64,000 bases of DNA from Torreya grandis (GCA_037957365.1 JARHVA010000349.1:4266501-4330500); one strand, 5' to 3'. Shown: positions 32,929 through 45,289, counted from the stretch's first letter. The notes: a model not told the origin generated them from the sequence alone. Program-made: numbers and translations.

Positions 32929-34700
32929 CATCCACTGCATGGTTTTATTCACTATATAATTTTATGCATTATGTGTTTTTATTTGTGTGAATTTTATAGG
33001 GTTAAATAGGAAAATGACACTGATAAAAAATATCCTAGGTATAAGAAACTTTAGGCTCCAATATCACTGAGTCAACAAACATAGGGTTTGCCTTGGTAAC
33101 TGCATCCTCACTATGTCAAATCCTTGCCCAAACTAACTATTTTATAGGATCAATAAGAAGGATAAGATAGGAGTAATTGATTAAAATATAAAAACAAACA
33201 CTTGATATTACCCCTTTCCCCATTTTAACAAAATTATAGATCTTGTTACTTTTATAGTCATAGTTTTTCTCTGCATAATAATGGTATTGTGTCGATAATC
33301 ATGATTTTGTTATTCAACTTGGTTTTATAAATTTTAGTCATTTTGAGATAATTCTATTTGCTAAAATTATCATCTATAAAACCTATAGGGAGGATTCACA
33401 TAAAAAATCACTCTTTTAAAATTTCAAATTCTACTCATTTTTGTGCAATGTTTCTTCTTAATATCTTTTTGGTCAAATTTTTTGAATGTATAATTTTGAA
33501 CATCATAACTATTGAGAATCATTAATTGGGAATTTAAAATTACATATTTCATCACTAACATAATTTTTTATGTTTGAGATCAATCTTTTATTATTTCTAA
33601 CAATATCAAAACTCTTGATTAGATGACAGTAGCAATTTTGTCATCTTTAGTAATAGTTTTATGGTTTATGACAAAACTACAACTATTGATGCATGATCAA
33701 TAGTGATATTATTGGTCTTAGTCATGATACTATATAGCTAACCACTACATTGCAGGTAACTATCATAGTCTTCTCTCAATTACAAAATCATAACTTGTAA
33801 GTAGAGATTTTGACCCCCCAATCATGACTTTGCAGTCTCTGATTACAAGAATTCATCATTTTACAGAGAGTGATGGTTTTAAAAAAGGTCATTAAAAACT
33901 ACTAATATTTTTGTTATATGACCTCTCTTGAGTGCCACAATTAGACTACTAACCCATGGGATTTTAGGTCATTAGTCAAAGAATCCATTGGGCAATTTAA
34001 AAATCAATTTTGATTATCTATTTTATCTTCTACATAGCATATTATTGTTAAAAATCATTATTTGTACATATTTATGTGTGTTTGTGTCAACTTGTTCTAT
34101 CAAGCCCATCATACATAGGTAATTAAAATTGAATAATTAATTATATCATGAGTTTTTCCTATTTTTTAACCCCTCCCATCTAGGGTAACATGTGACATGG
34201 AATTGACACCCATGTATGGGATTAGTATATAGGGATTAGTGTCTTAGATTTCATCATCATGCACTAGCTAAATTTTATGTTCTAATTAAGTCCAAAAATT
34301 AGAGATAGTTGTCATTAGGCTAATCAATTGACCCCATACAAGTCATCCATGAAGGGGAAGAGTTAAATCACTAAATTAGGCATTATAAAACACATGATAA
34401 GGACTTGGTCCCCAATGTACCTTCATGTATATAGGGGATACACCTAGAGGCCTTGTGTATACCTAGAATAGGACATTTCAATCATAACAAGTATACCACT
34501 TTAGGAGTTAGTATCAGTTCCAAAGTAACCATCATGTGTGAGTGAGGTTGAGAGGGTTTAGTCAATTTTGTAATGGGTCACCAACATATAGCCTCACTTA
34601 TGAAGCCAATGGATGGTGTGGGTATTACATTACACACCCCAATTAGTTTACTAATCATATTTTGTGGCTTTCTTGCTTGGGTGTGTGTTGTGCTAAACTA
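32098..34700 (+). other. G-poor element leader, non-coding
   Basis: AT-rich, no ORF of note. It includes an (AT)n run at 32873-32929 and six scattered copies of a word like AATCATGACTTTGC (32228, 32269, 32405, 32617, 33297, 33820). Confidence 0.55.
32873..32929. repeat. (AT)n microsatellite, 57 bases
   Basis: An uninterrupted AT dinucleotide run in the leader of the G-poor element. Confidence 0.97.
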
Positions 34701-35285
34701 ATACTATTTGTGAGTTGAGTCAGCCTTCAACTATCCATACATATCTAGGTTACTTATATAAACCACCTTGTACATCATACCATCTTGTACATACTTACCT
34801 TGTTTATTCTTTCCTCATCATACTTATCCCATTATCCTCTTAATAATACCATCATTCCATCATCTTGTACATATTTTTCATCATCTATTTGTATATATTA
34901 TCTTTGTCCTATCCCATCTCATATTTTCTCCATCCTATCTTAGTATAGTTATCCTCACCCATCACTTGTACATTCTAAACATCACCTTGTATATCCCTTC
35001 ATCTTGAACATCTTTATCATCATCCCATTATACATATTCACCTTTTGTACATCCTCTTCATCCTACCATTATCACTTTGTCTTCCTCCCATCTTAATCTA
35101 GTTATATCCACCCACTTGTAGTCATACCCTTATCACCTATATAACCCAATCACATATTTAATCCTTACCCAATTCCACCTCATCAACTACTTTCCTAGTC
35201 TAACCATATCCACCCTTCATTGATCATCCCCCATCACTCACATATCTTGATCATCATCTTATAATATCCTTATGTTACCCTCTTT

Positions 35286-35322
<37 letters not shown>

Positions 35323-36077
35323 TCTATTGTACATCATTATAGTCATATCCTATCTTGGAGTCACTGGTCATTAGTCATACCTCATATCCTAGTCACACAT
35401 AATTCACATCAGGTCCCTTTTATTCATAACAAACATTTGTTTGGACCTTGTCTTCTTCACCCATCTAGTCTACCCTCATCCTATCTTGTCCTAGTTGGAT
35501 TTAAGGGTCGCATATGGGTCTAAACCATCCCCATTTCATCCCTTATTATTTCATCAACATCTATCATCATACTTATCCTTATCCGATCATCCCAATCATC
35601 TTTATCATATACTCATATCCCATCTTGAGAAAATCAATCTAAGGTATTGAGTCAGTCCTATCATCCACATCATTCCAAAACACTATCATTCATCATTTGA
35701 TCAAGTCTCATATACTAGTTAGTATCCTTCTAACATCTTATCAATTTGTTATTTTCAATCTATCAACCCATCAACATCAATATAGTCTCTCTCACCCTTG
35801 CCTATTCATAAATAGAACCCATCATGTTATCATCTTGCTATTTTGAATCAAGGCACCCATCACAACCCTCAATCCTTTTGCTAGCTTGACAATTAGTCAT
35901 TAGTGATAGGTCATTGGCATATATTGTACTAATTGTTTGTAATTATACCCTACTACTATATCCTTTTAAACACATTTAGTCTCCCTCATCCTCATAGTCA
36001 CTTATCATATTAGCTCAATCCTTTGGACCTAATTTATTCAAAAATCCATATCTAATCCATCTTTTATCAATATCCCC
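34701..36077 (+). other. Pyrimidine/A-rich stretch of the G-poor element
   Basis: CAT- and TCC-rich low-complexity sequence. Open frames here (for example 34768-35004 and 35272-35520) are products of the composition rather than genes. It contains a (TG)n run at 35292-35320. Confidence 0.55.
35292..35320 (+). repeat. (TG)n microsatellite, 29 bases
   Basis: An uninterrupted TG run in otherwise G-poor DNA. Confidence 0.95.
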
Positions 36078-37030
36078 ATGGATTTAGAACCAATTATTGT
36101 ATACCAATACATATTATCCAATAAGTATGAAGTCCTTTTGAAAACACTAGATTTAGGTGCTCACCTACCCTTAGACCTTGATCTCATTCACCCTAAATCA
36201 CAATCTCATATCCCCCCAAAATTAGTCTCAACCTTATTTAATGTGGTCACCCTAATCAATCAATACATCATAGAGAATAAATATGAATTCCTTTTATGAC
36301 TATCAAAAGTGGGTACTCACTTTCTTGATTATTTTGACCCCATAAGCCTAATTCACCTCCCAAAAAATTCTACCATCAACCCTTATATCCAGTAGCCCTA
36401 TCTAGATCCCCTTAACCCCACTTATTCACTATCAAATCCTCCATATTCCAATCATAATCCATCACCACTCCCTCATCCTAATAGTAAAGGAAGACCTTAC
36501 TTATCAACCTCATCATCCACCAATAAGTTGACATCACCATCACCTTCTTCTAATTCTAACACTTCCAAATCCAACTCTCAAGCCCAATAAGTTCCTCATC
36601 CTTTATCACCCACCAACATGAACCTTGACCCAAATTTCATAGATAAATACATAGCTACCAATAAAGATGAAATTCTCTTTTAGTTCATTATGATGGGTTT
36701 ACCACTTCTTAAAGGTGTTGAACCCCTTCAACTTATTGCACCTCTTAAACAAATACCTTTATGTAACTCTCCTTCCAATCCCCCATCCAATAGTCATATC
36801 CAATCATCTACCCTTCCCCTAATAGTAAAGGTAATTCAATATTGGCCACCTCCTCTACTTATATTCCATCCACCCATCCACATCAGCAACCATCTAATCA
36901 TAAGTTTGATTCTTGTACATGTAAGTCACATAGTGAAGTGGGTCCTTATAATCCCATTCCTATGTCCTTGGAAGCCCTTTTCCAACAACTAGTCACTACC
37001 AACATGATGGTCTATACACCCATGTGAAAT
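36078..37030 (+). pseudogene. Gag-like relic with repeated YI..NK.E.L modules
   Basis: One frame from 36078 runs to about 36820 with stops at 36297, 36411, 36588 and 36681, then shifts to the frame open at 36842-37024. Three segments share a pattern: VYQYILSNKYEVLLK, INQYIIENKYEFLL and IDKYIATNKDEILF. Between them are Ser/Pro/Asn-rich linkers. No zinc knuckle or protease follows. I do not recognise the family. Its place after a long leader suggests it was the gag-like protein of this element, but that is inference. Confidence 0.5.
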
Positions 37031-37560
37031 CTTGATCCCACCAAGCCTAAACCCTCATGGTAGAAAGCAAACTGATACTATCTCTATCATCTAACTTGGG
37101 GGCATTCCATTAAACGATGTTAAAATTTCTAAGATTATGTCTAAGGCCTCATCAATAGTGGGGACATAATAATCATGGATGAATCAAATGAATTTCTCTC
37201 CCTCAATGAAAAAGAAGAGGAATGCTAATATTCTATTCATAATCATGATTAAACCCTTCCCCTTCCATGCCAAGGTCAAGACATCTTATCCATCCTCCGT
37301 AATCCCCCATCATCAACCACAAGTCCATTTTCCATACATCAAGTCCCCCTATATATCATGAATCCTTCCATGGCCCTCTTTTTACTTAGTTCATTATTCA
37401 TCTATCATATCCCTCTCACCCATCATATCCGATACCCCATATTTAGGGGACAATCATGAACAATCACTCCTTTACTCATAACATCTCATCTTATGCATTA
37501 GAGTTAGCATCATCACCAATAAATGTCCTATCTAAATTATGATCATATACCATACTAGCA

Positions 37561-38088
37561 TCTAAATCATATTCCTCATCAAAAACATCATCCTTAATTA
37601 ATATTGTAGAATATGATTATTATGCCTACTCTTTTGAAGCATCCCACAATCATGATGATAAACAATCAGTAGGCATATCTTTTGATCCCACTCAGGATGA
37701 TGAAGTCATAACTAAATTTTTGAATTCCTTATCTATTGAAGATTTTTAGAGTGGGTCTAATCCTACCTTGGATATGTTTCTTCATGATCCTTTTGATATT
37801 CTTGAGGACACTTTATCTAACATTAAGGGTAGGGTTGCTAGTGACCTTTATGAGGAATATGATGCCCATTATCCCCTTACTCCATCACACAACATCCATC
37901 ATCCACCTCATCTCCATAATCCATAAATCCCACTACATGATGGAAATGAATATGAACATACATCATTGGATTCCCTTTTGCATTCTATATCATGTTACAA
38001 AAATACAAAGATCCAAGACCATCATCCAACAATCATAGTTCATGGTCAAATCTTCTTTGATCTTATCAATCAAAATCAAGCACAATAA
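37561..38088 (+). pseudogene. Acidic ORF relic of unknown function
   Basis: In the frame of GTA at 37606 the reading is open apart from two stops: VEYDYYAYSFEASHN, ISFDPTQDDEVITKFLNSL, MFLHDPFDILEDTLSNI, ASDLYEEYDAHYPL, and on to FDLINQNQAQ and a stop at about 38086. It is rich in Asp, Glu, Tyr and His and quite unlike the low-complexity frames around it, so it was probably coding. No domain is recognised. Confidence 0.45.
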
Positions 38089-40414
38089 AATCATCAGCCT
38101 AATAAAAAAAATGTATTCCCCTAATGAATCCCAAAATATGACACTAGGGGCATATAAAATTCAAAATAATCATATACCAAGTCAAAAATCAATCTACTTT
38201 GGTGAAGCCTAAAATCAAGCACCAAGGGGTAATCAAAGGCAAATTCAATCAACAATTCAAAAGAAAGTCAAAAATAATAATTGTAGGGCCAATCATCCTC
38301 TTAATTCTTGGGTCAAAGAAGCAATAAATCAAAATGTCTTAGATCCCTTACTCTCATATCATCAATTTAAACAATCCTCTCCACCATATCCAATGGTGTA
38401 TGCAACTACTGAAAACCATTTCTTCTTCCCATCCCATCATATCATTCATGATCACATCCCTCTTTCCCATCATATATCCCATCATCACAATCATTACATC
38501 TTCCCATCCATACCATATCTCCCATCCCTAGGTAGAGTTGTCCCTCATATGGGTTATAAAGAAACTTGGTCAAAGCATTTATAAGATGTTAAATCAAGAA
38601 TCAATAAAAGCCATCGAGACATGATCTTGATATCACATATATCCAAAACTAGTGTTGGTGAGGGATCTAGCTAGTATCGATATTCCTATATCTCATGTCC
38701 ATATCCAATAAATCAAGATGCCTTAAAAAAATTCAAAAAAACAAAAAAATCCTTCATCCAATGGTGAAAACTAGTTTTTGGCACCTTGGGCAAGTACCAT
38801 GATGAAAATTGGTTTTAGGCATCATGGTAAAATACTCAATTCTCTATATTTTACCTCAACACATGGGGGAAAAATTCATCCATATCTCTTGTCAATCCAT
38901 TCCTTTTCCTCCATCATCCACCATCATATCATACATCCTATCTCATTCCTTTCCTATCTTGGCCTTCGTAAGGAATTGGTAGGTGTCTTATGAGATATCC
39001 TCAAACCATTTTAGAATATCCTATAATGAACACTTAGGAAACTAAACATATAGTTCTTTTATGATGTGGTAAATGGTAATCCCCAACCCATTCTTATTTC
39101 CAAGTCACCATCACCCTTTATTTGTCCTACCCATCATTTCATTCATCCATATCCTAGTTGCTAGGCTTGGTATTCTATTTGCTAGTAACTCCATTTTTAT
39201 AGTGTACATACATATAAAAAAATCCCTAAAAAGTGAAAAATGTTAAAAAACCTAAAAATCATATAGTTTAACAAACCTAAAAATCCTAATTGATCATGTC
39301 TTGTCTTCAATCTAATCCCCTAGTAATATCCATCTCCATGTCATTTATCTTTTCTTATCCCCCATATTTGGATGCACCATTTGGTGATTAACCCCAATAA
39401 GAGTGGTCATCCATGTCTCCATTTATTTATCATCCTTAGCATAGGTATTATTGGCACACATCACTTTATCAAGAATTTAGTCTGGCACCCATAATTTCCC
39501 TATCGATACCTCTTCATACCTAACACCCATCACATTACCTCTTTGCTAGTGTAGAAGGTACTTTATCCCATCACAATATTTATCATTACCTCTTCATACC
39601 TAGCACCCATCTAATCACTATTTTACTAGTGCAAAAGGTATTTGATCCCATCATCTCTTAGTATCCTTGCTAGATTTAACTCTTATAAGGCCTTGTCTAT
39701 CTGTAATCCTTAGTCATCACTTTTTCAAAACCACCTTCTTTGGTCACTTTTTCATTTGATTTCAAGACCAAATCAGTAGTCCAAGCCCTTCTCCCATCCT
39801 CCACCTTTCTAACCACAACTAGGGGCAATATCTTAGCCTAATCATAATCATGATCACCTTATCCAAATCCAAGCCCATCCTAAGTCCACAATCACATCAT
39901 GGTCATCCAACCCATCACTTAGTCACTCATCCCATTAATAGATAAGACATTAGTACACTACATGTAGATACTCATGTGTGTTACTTTTTTTTCTTCTTAT
40001 TTTGTTTGCATGTCTTTTATCATCTTTGTCTTATGTTTTTTTGCATTGTTCTTCTTTTTGGGAAATGAATGAGGATTCTATGAGGACACCAAAATTTATC
40101 TTAAGGATTCAAAGTTCACCATTTTCCCATTTGCTTTGGCACAATTTCCTCTTGGTCATCCTTATATCATGGGGCATATTGCCAATTTATATATTTATAA
40201 AATTACTTATACTATGATGATCCTTATGAAATTGTGATGGTTTGGTCATCTACACATCATCATCTATCAAAGAATCTAATAATCCTTATTCTTATCATCA
40301 ATCCAATATTTACTACCCATCTGACTAACATCCAATATTTTGTCCTCATCTCATCACCTAAGCCATATCCTTAAATCACTAACAAGTATAATCATCCTCA
40401 TCATCATCCTTTAA

Positions 40415-40507
<93 letters not shown>

Positions 40508-41404
40508 TCCTAATCAAAACTACATTAGTTAGAGGTCTTTTTAGACTATGTAGGTAGCACTTGGCCACTTTTTAGTGCTCAAAGATAGCTCGACTACTAT
40601 CTCCCTCATAATTCATCATCATCCTCTAGTCCTACATTAGTATAATACTTGAGATATAATCATTAAATATATTGATCAATCAATAATAATTTCCTTAATC
40701 TTTTCTATCAATCGATTGTACATGTCAATTGGGCTTGAAAAAATCAACACATCCATCTTTCATTTCCTCAATCAATGATTTATTATTACTCCCTTACATG
40801 TGTCCTTACTAGGGGAATAATCACATTATGACTCATTTATTTGATTCATTATAGTCTTTTGGTCACTCAAATCTATCACTCTTCTCTATCATCACCTATA
40901 TTGATTTATTTAGGTTTGAGCTACACCCATCATCAATATTATCAGATCACTATCTTATCCCAACCTAAATATCTCCCTTAAATACATCCTTAATTGGGAT
41001 ACACCTAAGACTTCTATCCTTATATCCTATCATAATTATGTTATGGTTGATTCCCCCTTGTCATGTGTCAATAACTGTGACATCCATCACCTCTACTCCT
41101 TGTACATGTGTCCTTGCTAAGGGAAACATTATCAATATGTATTTCACTACTCAAGTCAGACTTATTTTATTCATCCTCTATCTCATGTCAAGCATCCCAT
41201 CCCCTTGTCTATCCATATCATCCCACCCCTCATTTCTTATTTTGGGTAGCCATCCATTTCATTCTTCCCTACATTTCCCATCGAAGGGGCATCATATCCA
41301 CTAACATCATCTACTAATATTCATCCATGACATGGTTTTTCTTTGAAAGACCATTACTCATTATACTTCACTTCACTTGAAATGCCTTTAAAATAGGTAA
41401 AAAG
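38089..41404 (+). other. G-poor element, 3' part without recognised genes
   Basis: C/T/A-rich DNA with frequent TCATCC, CCATCA and CATATCC words. Only low-complexity ORFs are present. It holds the (TCA)n array and reaches the right LTR. The purine-richer AAAATAGGTAAAAAG just before 41405 is a weak polypurine tract candidate. Confidence 0.5.
40416..40507 (+). repeat. (TCA)n trinucleotide array, about 92 bases
   Basis: Around 30 uninterrupted TCA units. The surroundings are full of single TCATCATCC words, so the array probably grew from local sequence. Confidence 0.97.
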
Positions 41405-42279
41405 TATATGTACTTAAATTTTATTGATTACATTATTGTCACTAATATTCCTATTAATTGACACTAATTTTGATAATCATATTTATTATAATTCATCTCG
41501 CTAATTAATCCCCCATTCCTAACCATTTATTCAATAGCCCCCTTTAATAATTATCCATTTCACTATCCTTATTTTAATACCCCTCTTTCATTAATTCCTC
41601 TTAATATTTATTATTCTAATCTAATCCTAGTTATCAATTATTTGAGAATTCTCAATTCTAATAATCCCACCTAACCACCTACTACCATACTCCCTAGGCT
41701 TTCCTACACCCTTAATCCCTAATCCTCACCTAATCCCTATCTAACCTTCCTATAATACTAATTATCCCTATCAGGATTATAGAATTTTAGGATTCTAGAA
41801 TCCTCTCTAACTTATCCTCCATTTCTAGAAGCTTCTAAGTCTATAAGATTCCAAGGAAATTTTAATTCCTTGGATAAACTACAACCATTGATCTCATCCC
41901 ACTAACTTTGAATTTTAACACTTGATATTCCTTCCATAATCTATATAAGCAAGGCCACTCCTCTATTGGATCCATATATCAAATTCATAAAGCCTTCATT
42001 TCCATTTAACAATATATCATTCTCATAACCAATCCATGCAACACCATGAATCAAGCATCCATTATCAACATCTTTAATCAATCATTATAATGTCAACCTA
42101 AGTCTAATATGCAATCACAAAATCCTAAAATGGAGTTGTAAAGAGGTAATAATGAAGGTAAGGATTTTCTTGTTATTTTGATTTTGCCTCTTTTATCCAT
42201 TCTTATTAGTGTCATTGAGTTTTAGGTCTTTATTGCTAATTTTAGCAATATTGCTCATAGATATAAAATATGGTACACA
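41405..42279 (+). repeat. G-poor element 3' LTR
   Basis: The partner of 31201-32074. It starts TATATGTACTTAAATTTT (first G lost) and ends GGTACACA. Its end is followed by the chromovirus RT on the opposite strand. Confidence 0.9.
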
Positions 42280-42284
42280 AAAAG

Positions 42285-42990
42285 GTTTGGTATAAAATTG
42301 ATGTTGTTCTATAATTTAGAGTACCTATTTCACATGTTGCAAATTGTCTTCCCAATTTTTACTATAAAAAAATATGAAAACAAATTTCCTCAAAAATGGC
42401 CTAAAAATAGTATTCATTAAACTCTAAAAGGTAGATGGTACATTTGTTAGACCAAAAGTAATAACCATAAAACCATAATGGCCCTCTTGAGTTATAAAAG
42501 TTATTTTGGGTATATATTCATCATAGATATGGATTTTATGTACCCAAAATGTAGATCTAACTTGGTAAAGTAAAGAACATCATTCAATTCATCTAGCAAA
42601 TCATCAATGATAGGAATAGGAACTTTATCTTTGATTGTGTACTTGTTTATCTCTCTATATTTAGGGCACATCCTCAAAGTGTCATATTTATTTCTCACCA
42701 TGAAATTTGGTGAATAATATTCACTTTGGTTGAGGTGAATGATTCCTACATCCAACATCTCCTGTACCATATTTTCAATTTCACTTTTCTAGACAAAGGG
42801 ATACCTATATGAACTAATGTTGAGTGGTGTAATACTAGGAATAAATTTGATAGAATGATCATGCATGAATCTAGATGGAATTCCTTTCAACATATCACCA
42901 AAAATAATAAAATGGGCATCAATCACTTGTTATAGATTAGGAGGTGTCGATGGTTGATTTGGTTGGACTTCAATGGAAAATAAGTGAGCT
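42285..42990 (-). pseudogene. Chromovirus reverse transcriptase N-terminal half, active site deleted
   Basis: Minus-strand blocks: IENMVQEMLDVGIIHLNQS, FMVRNKYDTLRMCPKYREIN, KVPIPIIDDLLDELNDVLYF, EGHYGFMVITFGLTNVPSTF. The catalytic segment should read F-F-D-D-I-L-I-Y-S-K, but here it is FVFIFFYSKNWEDN at about 42395-42355. The five residues DDILI are gone, as an in-frame deletion of 15 bases. Open part 42501-42770. The domain breaks at the G-poor element and continues at 31200. Confidence 0.9.
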
Positions 42991-43199
42991 ATAAATCCTT
43001 TAGCACCATTTCAAATAATATTGGTCATTTGGTGGGAGCTAATGATTTGTGGAGATTTATCCCTTAATTCCCTTAGCTCAAATTTCCTTCTCTTAAAATG
43101 AAAGCAAATGAATAATTCCTAAAAATTCATATCAATAGTGCCTAAAGTGGTGAGCCACTATACTCCTAGAACAATGTTGGCTCCACCCATGAGAATAAA

Positions 43200-43560
43200 A
43201 AGCATAGGAGAATCAATAGGTAGTCTCCCATGGCCAAATTAATACTATGGTATTTTGCTAAACATCTAATAGTACCACTATACAATCATGACCTAAAATT
43301 TTGGATTGGGATAAATGAAATAGTTTAAATGAGCAACCACTTACTATTAAAGAAGTTATGTGTGCTCCCAAAATTAGTCAATACAATGCCTTCTATTTCC
43401 ACCACTTTAAGAGTTTGGGGAATAATAATACCTAAAAGGGCATGATAGGAAATAGTAGGCTGAGAGTTTATAAATTCCTCTATTGTCTCCTCATCATCTT
43501 CATCCTCATTGGAACCTTCGATGTAAAATAAATTCTTTTCAACAAAATGATGTCCTTTAA
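43200..43560 (-). pseudogene. Chromovirus protease relic
   Basis: On the minus strand PTISYHALLGIIIPQTLKVV is followed by IVLTNFGSTHNF. In the family the active site reads D-S-G-S-T-H-N-F; here it is N-F-G. Degenerate sequence continues towards RT. Confidence 0.75.
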
Positions 43561-44480
43561 TCTATTTAATGTCATAACCATAACAAAACCATTTAAATCT
43601 CTTCTCCTTAATTTTTTGAGGTGTCAATATGGTGGGTTGAGGAAATGATGGTGCTAGAAAGGTGTGATCACAACCAGTAGTGAAATTTTTCCATTTGACC
43701 ATCTCTTTTTCTTCTACCATGCATGCCATTGAGATAGATTTTAATAAAAATGATGGGTTAAACATTAGAACCTCAAATTGGATGCTATCTTTGAGTCCAC
43801 CCAAAATAATATCAGTTATATTTTCCTCAATGATGTCTTTCACCTATAAAGATAGATCCTAAAATTGATGAATATAATACTTCATTGTTCTTGTTTGACA
43901 TAGTTTGGCTAACTAACTGAAGTAGTTATTAGAGACATTATTCCAATAATGAGCCAACAACTCATTAGTGAAAATAGACCATGTAATAGGAGTACCATTA
44001 TTTTTATTTTGAGCACACAACCAATGATACCAAATGAACTACTCAATTTCTAGATAAAGAGATGCCACTATCACCTTTTGAGAACTAGGAGTTTGGTGTA
44101 GATAAAATAAATTTTTAATTTGGGTAATCCAAGTGAGAGGATATTTACCATAAAAATTATGCATGTACACTTTTGGCAACATCAATTTCACACTAATATT
44201 GGAGCTTCTAGTGTTAAGAGGAAGAGGACCCAAATGATGAAGAGGAGGGTTGTTTGGATGTAATTGAGATGAAATAGTATCCAATTATGTAGTGATATGA
44301 TATAATTGAGTTTTCACCCCATTAATCTCTCCATGTATCCTTGAAACATCATTTTGAACTGAAACAAAGTCATCCTACCATACCAATCTATTTATGATAG
44401 CCTAAAGTTAAGAAATCAATGGATCTAAAGGTCCAAATTCCATGTCATCCCTAAATGGAGTCTTAGGAGTTTCTTTCCCC
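43561..44480 (-). pseudogene. gag: Chromovirus gag relic
   Basis: The N-terminal part is open at 44039-44284 (LPKVYMHNFYGKYPLTWITQIKNLF); the C-terminal part is open at 43562-43843 (FILGGLKDSIQFEV-type block IILGGLKDSIQFEVLMF, then MACMVEEKEM). A decayed zinc knuckle (FKWFCYGYD) closes it. The blocks between are readable with stops (CAQNKNNGTPITW, LAKLCQTRTMKYYIHQF). Confidence 0.85.
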
Positions 44481-44907
44481 CATTTTTTCCCTAAGTAATA
44501 TTACCTACCATGAAAAAATGCTAGGAGGGTTTTTGACTCAAAAAAAGTGTACCAAGAGATGGTACCATTTTTATCACCTCACCAAGATGAATCTAATGAC
44601 TATTTTTGTGCACTAGGGTGAAAAATTAAGGGACCAAAAGAGTGTACTAGTAGAATATATCATTGCAACCATCTCATCAAGATGAATCTAATGACTATAA
44701 ATGTGCAAAGGGAAATTTTTTTCTAGACCATTTTAAGATATTTTAAAAAAAAAAGAATTTCAAAAAATACTCTGCTGATAGAAAAAATTAATTATTTCTA
44801 GATTATAAGTTATGTTTTTTTTCTCCTTCCACTCATAAAAGTCATGCCTCACCAGATCCAAAAAAGTGCCTCAAAAGAATTACCCAAATCAAAGATATAA
44901 CATCACT
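44481..44907 (-). other. Chromovirus leader
   Basis: Non-coding stretch between gag and the 5' LTR. The bases next to the LTR (AGTGATGTTATATC on the minus strand) do not give a convincing primer site. A CACC(A)AGATGAATCTAATGACTAT word occurs twice (about 44578 and 44674). Confidence 0.55.
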
Positions 44908-45253
44908 TATAAGGAAATTACTTATATGTTTACACAAAATAATTATATATTGCATAAAATAAAAAAAGATAAGAGATCACACAAAAATAATTGATAAAAG
45001 AGCAGAATAATAGATAATATAGTCGATCCACTTTGAGGGGCCAACCTCCACAACAATGCAGTAAGTGTAGAATACTTAATATGATGATCAAATACTAACC
45101 AATACCTCCTATATATAGTCTACTTATCCACGGTTATTCAATAGACTGACCTAATTAAAAACATAGAGAAATGTAAAAGAATATAAAAGAGGTATATAAT
45201 CCACAAGTTGGCCACACATATACCTAGACATGCCAAAGGTTAAGGGCATATAA
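44908..45253 (-). repeat. Chromovirus LTR (5' in element orientation)
   Basis: The partner of 28691-29037. Its right terminus is decayed (CATATAA instead of AATAACA), but length and target duplicate fix it at 45253. Confidence 0.88.
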
Positions 45254-45258
45254 AACAC

Positions 45259-45289
45259 AATGATTTGCCCAAAGGTGGTTATAATAATT
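45259..45289 (-). repeat. Hairpin unit next to the chromovirus
   Basis: AATGATT, the exact centre TGCCCAAAGGTGGTTAT and AATAATT. It starts directly after the target duplicate, so the chromovirus landed at the edge of a unit. Confidence 0.85.

Larger units (their letters stand above)
31201..42279 (+). mobile_element. G-poor element: 11-kb LTR retrotransposon nested in chromovirus RT
   Basis: LTRs at 31201-32074 and 41405-42279 (874 and 875 bases) enclose 9.3 kb. The flanks GGAAG (31196-31200) and AAAAG (42280-42284) are compatible with a 5-base duplication changed by two G-to-A transitions. The host RT reading continues across the gap. A gypsy-like primer site follows the left LTR. No protease, RT, RNase H or integrase could be found in it, so it looks non-autonomous, with only gag-like relics (36078-38090). 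From about 34.7 kb to 41.3 kb its plus strand is strikingly poor in G. Confidence 0.85.
28691..45253 (-). mobile_element. Chromovirus (Ty3/gypsy), minus strand, itself split
   Basis: LTRs at 28691-29037 and 44908-45253 (about 346 bases each) are flanked by a perfect duplication AACAC (28686-28690 and 45254-45258). Reading leftwards: leader, gag, protease, RT, (G-poor element insertion), rest of RT, RNase H, integrase, chromodomain relic, polypurine tract. Without the inserted element it is about 5.5 kb, a normal size for a Reina-like chromovirus. It sits in the hairpin-bearing region of the Tat-like element. Confidence 0.92.

Noticed and set aside
34768..35520. Hydrophobic, membrane-like small ORFs
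   Set aside because: The content follows from CAT/TCC-rich low-complexity DNA, with no conserved motif.
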